Shown: positions 5,423 through 9,145 of the stretch, in pieces
Layout: each line of letters opens with the position of its first letter
How positions within the stretch are numbered: position 1 is the first letter of the stretch
NCBI GenBank assembly: GCA_947474445.1
Contig: CANJJY010000162.1
Coordinates: forward strand, 1 to 9,145
Length of the DNA stretch: 9,145 nucleotides
From: Oligoflexaceae bacterium
Lineage (GTDB): Bacteria; Bdellovibrionota_B; Oligoflexia; Oligoflexales; Oligoflexaceae
Direction of reading: 5' to 3'
Position numbers and translations under genes: made by a program
The notes under the pieces: model-generated
What the model was told of the DNA's origin: nothing
The model's database searches: none
What the model saw: the letters and a program-made list of their open reading frames with translations, nothing else

Positions 5423-6340
5423 CTACTGACAGACTTCGCTATCGTTTCTGGGACGCTCCGAGATCTCCACCAAGCGCTTTTCAATATGCTCGATGATCTT
5501 GCCCGCGACATTGATCTTGCTCGTCTTCTCGATGCCTTCGAGGCCGGGAGAAGAATTGACTTCCATGATCACGGGACCGCGTGCCGAACGCAGAATGTCG
5601 ACGCCGGCAATTTCAAGGCCCATGACTTCCGCTGCTTTTACCGCCATCTCGCGTTCTTCCTCGCTGATGGAGACCGCATGCCCGCTTCCCCCCCGATGCA
5701 AGTTGGATCGAAATTCGCCCTCGGCGGCCTTGCGCATCATAGATGCCACAACCTCCTGACCGACGACGAAACAGCGAAGATCGCTGCCGGCAGCTTCGCG
5801 AATGAATTCTTGCACGATGATATTAGCGTCGAGCCCGCGAAAGGCTTCGATCACAGATTCGGCTGCCTTCTTAGTTTCGGCGAGCACGACTCCAATTCCC
5901 TGCGTTCCTTCGAGGAGCTTGACGATGAGAGGCGCTCCGCCCGCGACTTCGATCAGTCCGTCGACGTCTTTGGTGCTATGAGCGCAACCGGTCACCGGCA
6001 GGTTGATCCCAGCTTTGGCCAGCTTTTGCAGACAGCGCAGTTTGTCCCGCGAACGGGCGATGGCCTGCGAGGTATTGGCGACGAAGATATTCATGAGTTC
6101 AAACTGTCGAACGACGGCTGTGCCGTAAAACGTGTAGGAGGCACCGATCCGAGGAATCACAGCATCGACGCCGGTAATTTCCTGGTGACCGTAGAAAATC
6201 TTAGGGTTGGTCGATGTGATGTTCATAAAGCAGCGAAGATAATCGATGACCCGGGTCTGATGCCCGCGATCTTCGGCTGCTTCGACGAGGCGACGCGTGG
6301 AGTAGAGATCTCTCTTGCGAGACAATATAGTGATTTTCAC
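5423..6340 (-). CDS. rimK: RimK-type ATP-grasp ligase (ribosomal protein S6 glutamate ligase family)
   Basis: A 305-residue ATP-grasp enzyme; E. coli RimK has 300. RimK adds glutamates to the C-terminus of ribosomal protein S6. The N-terminal domain has KITILSRKRDLYSTRRLVEA and PRIGASYTFYGTAVVRQFE. ATP-binding residues include Lys100 (SRDK), Lys141 (PLIVKLLEGTQGIGVVLAE), the VQEFI segment at 176-180, and Asp187. Metal ligands are Asp248 (AGVDIL), Glu260 and Asn262 (MEVNSSPG). These positions coincide with the E. coli numbering as I recall it. The RSNLHRGGSG segment (211-220) is also typical. The start is the GTG at 6340: it gives the family-typical N-terminus and overlaps the upstream stop as GTGA, implying coupled translation. 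The frame stays open up to 6490, but that part lies over the upstream gene and does not resemble the family. Related ligases act on other acceptors (for example LysX), so S6 as substrate is likely rather than certain. Confidence 0.92.
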   Translation of the reverse strand: MKITILSRKRDLYSTRRLVEAAEDRGHQTRVIDYLRCFMNITSTNPKIFYGHQEITGVDAVIPRIGASYTFYGTAVVRQFELMNIFVANTSQAIARSRDKLRCLQKLAKAGINLPVTGCAHSTKDVDGLIEVAGGAPLIVKLLEGTQGIGVVLAETKKAAESVIEAFRGLDANIIVQEFIREAAGSDLRCFVVGQEVVASMMRKAAEGEFRSNLHRGGSGHAVSISEEEREMAVKAAEVMGLEIAGVDILRSARGPVIMEVNSSPGLEGIEKTSKINVAGKIIEHIEKRLVEISERPRNDSEVCQ

Positions 6341-6828
6341 GGCGAATGTACCTCGTACTTGCGTTTGCGAGCCCCCAGTATGAAAGACTTTCCTGGGTGT
6401 ACTAACAGATGTTTGCGGATGGCCTGACGTCCGATCAGCATACGAAATCCCATCTTGTCTCGATTGGTCAAGGTGAGCTCGATGTCCCAACTGTGGGACC
6501 CGACCTGAAGACTCGTCATTATAACTGGCCTGAGGCTGCTATGTCCCGACGAACTCCGCACGATGCGTTCGTCAACCAGATCCGCCTGACAAACGATCAC
6601 ACCCTTGCTCTGCCTTTGCAAGGGATGGATCTTGAAGCGAACTATCTCTTTACCACGAATCTTGACGACCTCAATATCAAAGGCATGCAGCGTCGAAGTT
6701 CGAGCTCCCGTGTCGATCTTTGCTTTAATTTTATCGACTCCGAGGCCGGGTAAGGATACCCATTCGCGCCATCCGACAACTAATAGGTTCGCGTAATTCT
6801 TTCGCTTGTCCGAAGGAAGCAAGCCCAT
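6337..6828 (-). CDS. RimB-like retropepsin-fold protease (formerly 'ATP-dependent zinc protease')
   Basis: A 163-residue protein of the PF05618 family. The N-terminal GWREWVSLPGLG (19-30) is followed by KAKIDTGARTSTLHA (35-49), in which Asp39-Thr40-Gly41-Ala42 matches the aspartyl-protease (retropepsin) active-site motif. The C-terminal part MGFRMLIGRQAIRKHLLVHP contains the second typical block (LIGRQ). Many members are annotated as zinc proteases, but the DTGA motif argues for an aspartic-type mechanism. In Pseudomonas a homologue (RimB) is encoded with rimK and is linked to S6 modification. Here the same pairing appears, with this gene first and rimK overlapping its stop codon by four bases. 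The third Pseudomonas partner, the EAL-domain RimA, is not in the window. The ATG at 6828 is preceded on the minus strand by AGAGGAGGG (6846-6838), about 10 nt away. No signal peptide is visible, so the protein is probably cytoplasmic. Confidence 0.88.
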   Translation of the reverse strand: MGLLPSDKRKNYANLLVVGWREWVSLPGLGVDKIKAKIDTGARTSTLHAFDIEVVKIRGKEIVRFKIHPLQRQSKGVIVCQADLVDERIVRSSSGHSSLRPVIMTSLQVGSHSWDIELTLTNRDKMGFRMLIGRQAIRKHLLVHPGKSFILGARKRKYEVHSP

Positions 6829-6859
6829 TTCTCCCGTCCCTCCTCTAGGCAGTCCGGCG

Positions 6860-6868
6860 AGTATAACA
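6860..6868 (-). promoter_or_regulatory. Predicted extended -10 promoter of the protease-rimK operon
   Basis: On the minus strand TGT then TATACT (6868-6860) fits the extended -10 form TGnTATAAT with one mismatch. No good -35 lies at the right distance, as is common for extended -10 promoters. Transcription would start near 6853, leaving a leader of about 25 nt that contains the AGAGGAGGG ribosome-binding site. Confidence 0.5.
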
Positions 6869-6914
6869 GAAGCGCATGAGGTTTAGCCCTTTGAAACTTA
6901 AGGAAAAAGTACCA

Positions 6915-6965
6915 AGCCATTAGCACCAAGACCCTTTGGTTTCTTCCAACCATATCCTAATGGCT
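6915..6965. repeat. Nested inverted repeat between the rimK operon and groES
   Basis: AGCCATTAG (6915-6923) and CTAATGGCT (6957-6965) are exact reverse complements. Inside them ACCAA (6925-6929) and TTGGT (6936-6940) form a second small dyad. The element lies upstream of both predicted promoters and is not expected to be part of either leader. It is not CIRCE: one arm contains TTAGCAC, but the required GAGTGCTAA is absent. It could be an operator or remnant; its function is unknown. Confidence 0.5.
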
Positions 6966-6995
6966 GATGAAGAATAAAAAAATGCAAAGCGCCAG

Positions 6996-7023
6996 TTGAC
7001 AGACGCTCCCGGGGGCTTACTGT
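6996..7023 (+). promoter_or_regulatory. Predicted promoter of groES-groEL
   Basis: A perfect -35 TTGACA (6996-7001) is followed after 16 nt by a weak -10, TACTGT (7018-7023). The spacer is GC-rich (CCCGGGGG). The start would be near 7030, leaving about 44 nt before groES. I see no CIRCE (HrcA) operator and no clear sigma-32 -10 (CCCCAT), so how heat induction works here is not evident. Confidence 0.45.
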
Positions 7024-7073
7024 AGGTTCACCTTATATGTTCTAGGGCTCGTCCATTCATTGGGAGGAAAAGT

Positions 7074-7361
7074 ATGAAGGTTAGACCTTTGCAAGATAGA
7101 GTTGTGATCAAGCCTTTGACCGGCGAATCTAAAACCGCTGGCGGCATCATCATCCCTGATAACGCTCAGGAAAAGCCGGTAGAGGGCGAAGTGATCGCCG
7201 TCGGCAATGGCCGCGTCTTAAAAGACGGCAAGGTCGTTAAGCCCGAGCTCAAAGCCGGCGATCGCGTCCTTTATTCCAAGTATGCAGGCAACGAAATCAA
7301 GATCAGTGGAACGGACCACCTGATCATGCGTGAAGACGACATTCTTGCCGTCCTCGACTAA
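7074..7361 (+). CDS. groES: Co-chaperonin GroES (Hsp10)
   Basis: A 95-residue protein, the normal length. It forms the seven-membered lid over GroEL and is needed for the enclosed folding chamber in the cytoplasm. MKVRPLQDRVVIKPL opens the protein. The mobile loop (about 16-32) carries GGIIIP (23-28), whose hydrophobic Ile residues contact the GroEL apical domain. GEVIAVGNGR, KAGDRVLYSKYAG and a final MREDDILAVLD complete a canonical sequence. The ATG at 7074 has GGGAGG (7062-7067) at good spacing. It is first in a groES-groEL operon, the usual order, and groEL follows after 130 bp. The predicted promoter is at 6996-7023. There is nothing unusual in the protein itself. Confidence 0.98.
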   Translation: MKVRPLQDRVVIKPLTGESKTAGGIIIPDNAQEKPVEGEVIAVGNGRVLKDGKVVKPELKAGDRVLYSKYAGNEIKISGTDHLIMREDDILAVLD

Positions 7362-7491
7362 GAAGCAATTATGACATGATCAGGCCTCGTCGTGGATCGA
7401 CTCAGGGCCTCACCATGAGCCGCAGATCGAAGATGTCGACTGCAGCGTTCTCAACTGCTTTGCTTTTTCACATCCGATTTAGGAGAGATCT
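7362..7491 (+). other. groES-groEL spacer with a possible 39-codon frame
   Basis: The spacer is 130 bp, long for this operon. It contains AGGCC (7382-7386) and GGCCT (7406-7410), which can enclose a smaller GTCG/CGAC stem (7389-7392 with 7398-7401). A frame from ATG 7376 runs 39 codons to a TGA at 7493-7495 that overlaps the groEL ATG (ATGA). It encodes a basic, Ser/Arg-rich peptide with no recognisable motif, and no clear ribosome-binding site precedes it. An open frame of this length can arise by chance, so I do not call it a gene. AGGAG (7481-7485) is the groEL ribosome-binding site. Confidence 0.4.
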
Positions 7492-9123
7492 ATGAGCGTT
7501 AAGATGATCAGCTTCGGCACGCAATCGCGGGATGCCATTCTGAAGGGCGTCGATACCCTAGCCAATGCCGTTAAAGTTACTTTGGGTCCTAAAGGCCGCA
7601 ACGTCCTCATTCATCGTTCCTTTGGCACGCCCTTGATCACCAAAGACGGTGTCACCGTCGCCAAGGAAATCGAACTCGAAAACAAGTTCGAAAACATGGG
7701 CGTTCAGCTCGTCAAAGAAGTCGCATCGCGCACCGCTGATAGCGCTGGCGACGGCACCACGACCGCCACAGTTTTGGCCCAAGCGATTTTCCGCGAAGGC
7801 AATAAGTTGGTTGCTGCCGGTCACAACCCCATGGAACTGAAGCGCGGCGTCGACCTCGCCGTTGCCGCGATCATCAAGCACCTCGACAAGATGTCGAAGC
7901 CTTGTGACAGCCGTGAATCGGTGGCTCACGTCGGCACGATTTCTGCCAACAACGATCCAGAGATCGGCGAAATCCTCGCTGAAGCGATGGAAAAAGTGGG
8001 CCGCGATGGTGTGATCACCGTCGATGAAGCCAAGGGCATGGAAACGATCCTCGACGTTGTCGAAGGAATGCAATTCGACCGCGGTTATCTCTCGCCTTAT
8101 TTCGTCACCAACTCCGAGCGCATGACGGTCGAGTTGGAAGATGTGTTTATTCTTCTCAACGAAAAGAAAATTTCGAGCATGAAGGAACTCCTTCCTGTTC
8201 TGGAAAAAGTTGCTCGTCTGCAGAAGCCTCTTTTGATCATCGCCGAAGACATCGAAGGCGAAGCTCTGGCCACCCTCGTGGTGAACAAGCTACGCGGCGT
8301 CTTGAAAATCTGCGCGGTCAAAGCTCCTGCTTTCGGCGATCGTCGCAAGGCGATGCTCGAAGACATCGCAACCTTGACTGGCGGCCAACTCGTGTCGGAA
8401 GACATGGGCTTGAAGCTTGAAAATCTGCCGCTCGAAGGTCTCGGTTATGCCAAGCGCGTAACGATCGAAAAAGACAACACGACGATCGTCAACGGTAACG
8501 GCAAAAAAGAAGATATCGACGCTCGCGTCAAAGTTCTTCGCAAGCAGATCAGCGATTCGACCAGTGATTACGACAAGGAGAAGCTCCAAGAGCGTCTCGC
8601 CAAGCTCGTCGGCGGCGTGGCCGTCATCTCTGTCGGTGCTGCCACCGAAGCTGAGATGAAAGAAAAGAAAGCTCGCGTCGAAGATGCTCTGCACTCGACC
8701 CGCGCTGCTGTCGCTGAAGGTGTCGTAGCGGGTGGGGGTGTCGCCCTCCTCCGTTGCCAGGAAGCCCTCAAAGGCCTCCCGGTGACTGCCGAGCAACAAC
8801 ACGGCGTGAACATCATCTTCCGTGCGATCGAAGAGCCTCTGCGTCAGATCCTGCTGAATGCTGGACTGGAGCCTGCTCCTATCGTCGAAAAAATTCGTTT
8901 GAGCAAAGACGGCTACGGCTACAATGCTCACACCGAGCAGTACGAAGACCTCCTCAAGGCCGGCGTCATCGACCCGACCAAGGTCACCAAAACTGCTTTG
9001 ACCAACGCCGCATCGGTCGCCAGCTTGCTTTTGACCACCGAAGCGATGGTCACCGACAAGCCAGAGAAGAAGAGCAAAGGCAGCCATGCCGGTCACGGAC
9101 ATGACGAAGAAAGCTACATGTAA
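7492..9123 (+). CDS. groEL: Chaperonin GroEL (Hsp60)
   Basis: A 543-residue protein forming the 14-mer ATP-driven folding chamber with GroES. Complete from ATG to TAA; E. coli GroEL has 548. ATP-site residues match E. coli numbering: LGPKGRN (31-37), Asp52 in TKDGVTVA, Asp87 in AGDGTTTATVLAQ, and the catalytic Asp398 in RVEDALH. The apical-domain signature is KAPAFGDRRKAML (277-289), and AVAEGVVAGGGVALL (406-420) is the classical chaperonin signature. The C-terminal tail (about 523-543) is unusual. Instead of Gly-Gly-Met repeats it is Lys-, Gly-, His- and acid-rich (KKSKGSHAGHGHDEESYM), although it still ends in Met. AGGAG (7481-7485) lies upstream of the ATG at 7492. The window ends 22 bp after the stop, so the terminator and any next gene are not visible. 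Confidence 0.98.
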   Translation: MSVKMISFGTQSRDAILKGVDTLANAVKVTLGPKGRNVLIHRSFGTPLITKDGVTVAKEIELENKFENMGVQLVKEVASRTADSAGDGTTTATVLAQAIFREGNKLVAAGHNPMELKRGVDLAVAAIIKHLDKMSKPCDSRESVAHVGTISANNDPEIGEILAEAMEKVGRDGVITVDEAKGMETILDVVEGMQFDRGYLSPYFVTNSERMTVELEDVFILLNEKKISSMKELLPVLEKVARLQKPLLIIAEDIEGEALATLVVNKLRGVLKICAVKAPAFGDRRKAMLEDIATLTGGQLVSEDMGLKLENLPLEGLGYAKRVTIEKDNTTIVNGNGKKEDIDARVKVLRKQISDSTSDYDKEKLQERLAKLVGGVAVISVGAATEAEMKEKKARVEDALHSTRAAVAEGVVAGGGVALLRCQEALKGLPVTAEQQHGVNIIFRAIEEPLRQILLNAGLEPAPIVEKIRLSKDGYGYNAHTEQYEDLLKAGVIDPTKVTKTALTNAASVASLLLTTEAMVTDKPEKKSKGSHAGHGHDEESYM

Positions 9124-9145
9124 GATGAGAGGCAGAAACGGGGCG

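Noticed and set aside
5486..6427. Long open frame (313 codons) on the + strand opposite rimK
   Set aside because: It is the antisense shadow of rimK and its protease neighbour, which match known families with all key residues. The antisense product has no recognisable motif.
6341..6490. N-terminal extension of rimK to an ATG at 6490
   Set aside because: The extra 50 residues overlap the protease gene and do not resemble RimK. The GTG at 6340 gives the family-typical N-terminus.
6920..6965. Possible CIRCE (HrcA) operator upstream of groES
   Set aside because: TTAGCAC resembles one CIRCE arm, but the partner GAGTGCTAA at 9-bp spacing is absent. The actual dyad uses other bases.
8290..9102. 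270-codon open frame on the - strand opposite groEL
   Set aside because: It is an antisense shadow of groEL, caused by its regular codon use.

Overview
The window looks like ordinary chromosomal DNA from a Gram-negative bacterium. The signs are a lipoprotein of the outer-membrane polysaccharide export family, a periplasmic Spy/CpxP-like protein with a signal peptide, and a RimK/retropepsin-like pair. Base composition is a little above 50% GC. The style of the GroEL, Hsp20 and RimK proteins suggests a Bdellovibrionota/Oligoflexia-like or 'deltaproteobacterial' lineage, but that placement is inference from memory and is weak. I see no phage, IS, CRISPR, tRNA or rRNA.

Layout. (1) 1-2058, + strand: a packed three-gene run. 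It holds the 3' end of a DUF2786-like protein, a class I SAM methyltransferase 3 bp later, and a membrane-anchored or secreted propeller-like protein whose ATG directly follows the methyltransferase stop codon. (2) 2059-2279: a noncoding, partly AT-rich spacer. (3) 2280-3835, + strand: a short Wza/BexD-type export lipoprotein, then a secreted protein with about 140 Pro/Ala-rich residues joined to a C-terminal LTXXQ (Spy/CpxP-like) helical domain. (4) 3875-4495, - strand: stand-alone ribA (GTP cyclohydrolase II), convergent with the previous gene. (5) 4496-4813: a 318-bp divergent control region between ribA and hsp20. It has a good sigma-70-like promoter on each strand, a terminator-like hairpin in the ribA leader, a perfect 13-bp dyad beside the hsp20 -35, and a short hsp20 leader able to form alternative hairpins at the Shine-Dalgarno. 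(6) 4814-5353, + strand: small heat-shock protein Hsp20, followed by a strong hairpin. (7) 5423-6828, - strand: a two-gene operon of a RimB-like retropepsin-fold protease and RimK, overlapping by GTGA. (8) 6829-7073: a divergent promoter region with a 9-bp dyad. (9) 7074-9123, + strand: groES and groEL, separated by an unusually long 130-bp spacer.

How the genes fit together. Much of the right half concerns protein quality control or the translation machinery (Hsp20, GroES/GroEL, RimK with its protease), and the Spy-like protein may be an envelope counterpart. No feature amounts to a clearly new system. The most interesting signals are regulatory: the hsp20 leader and dyad, the ribA leader hairpin without an FMN riboswitch, and the groES-groEL spacer.
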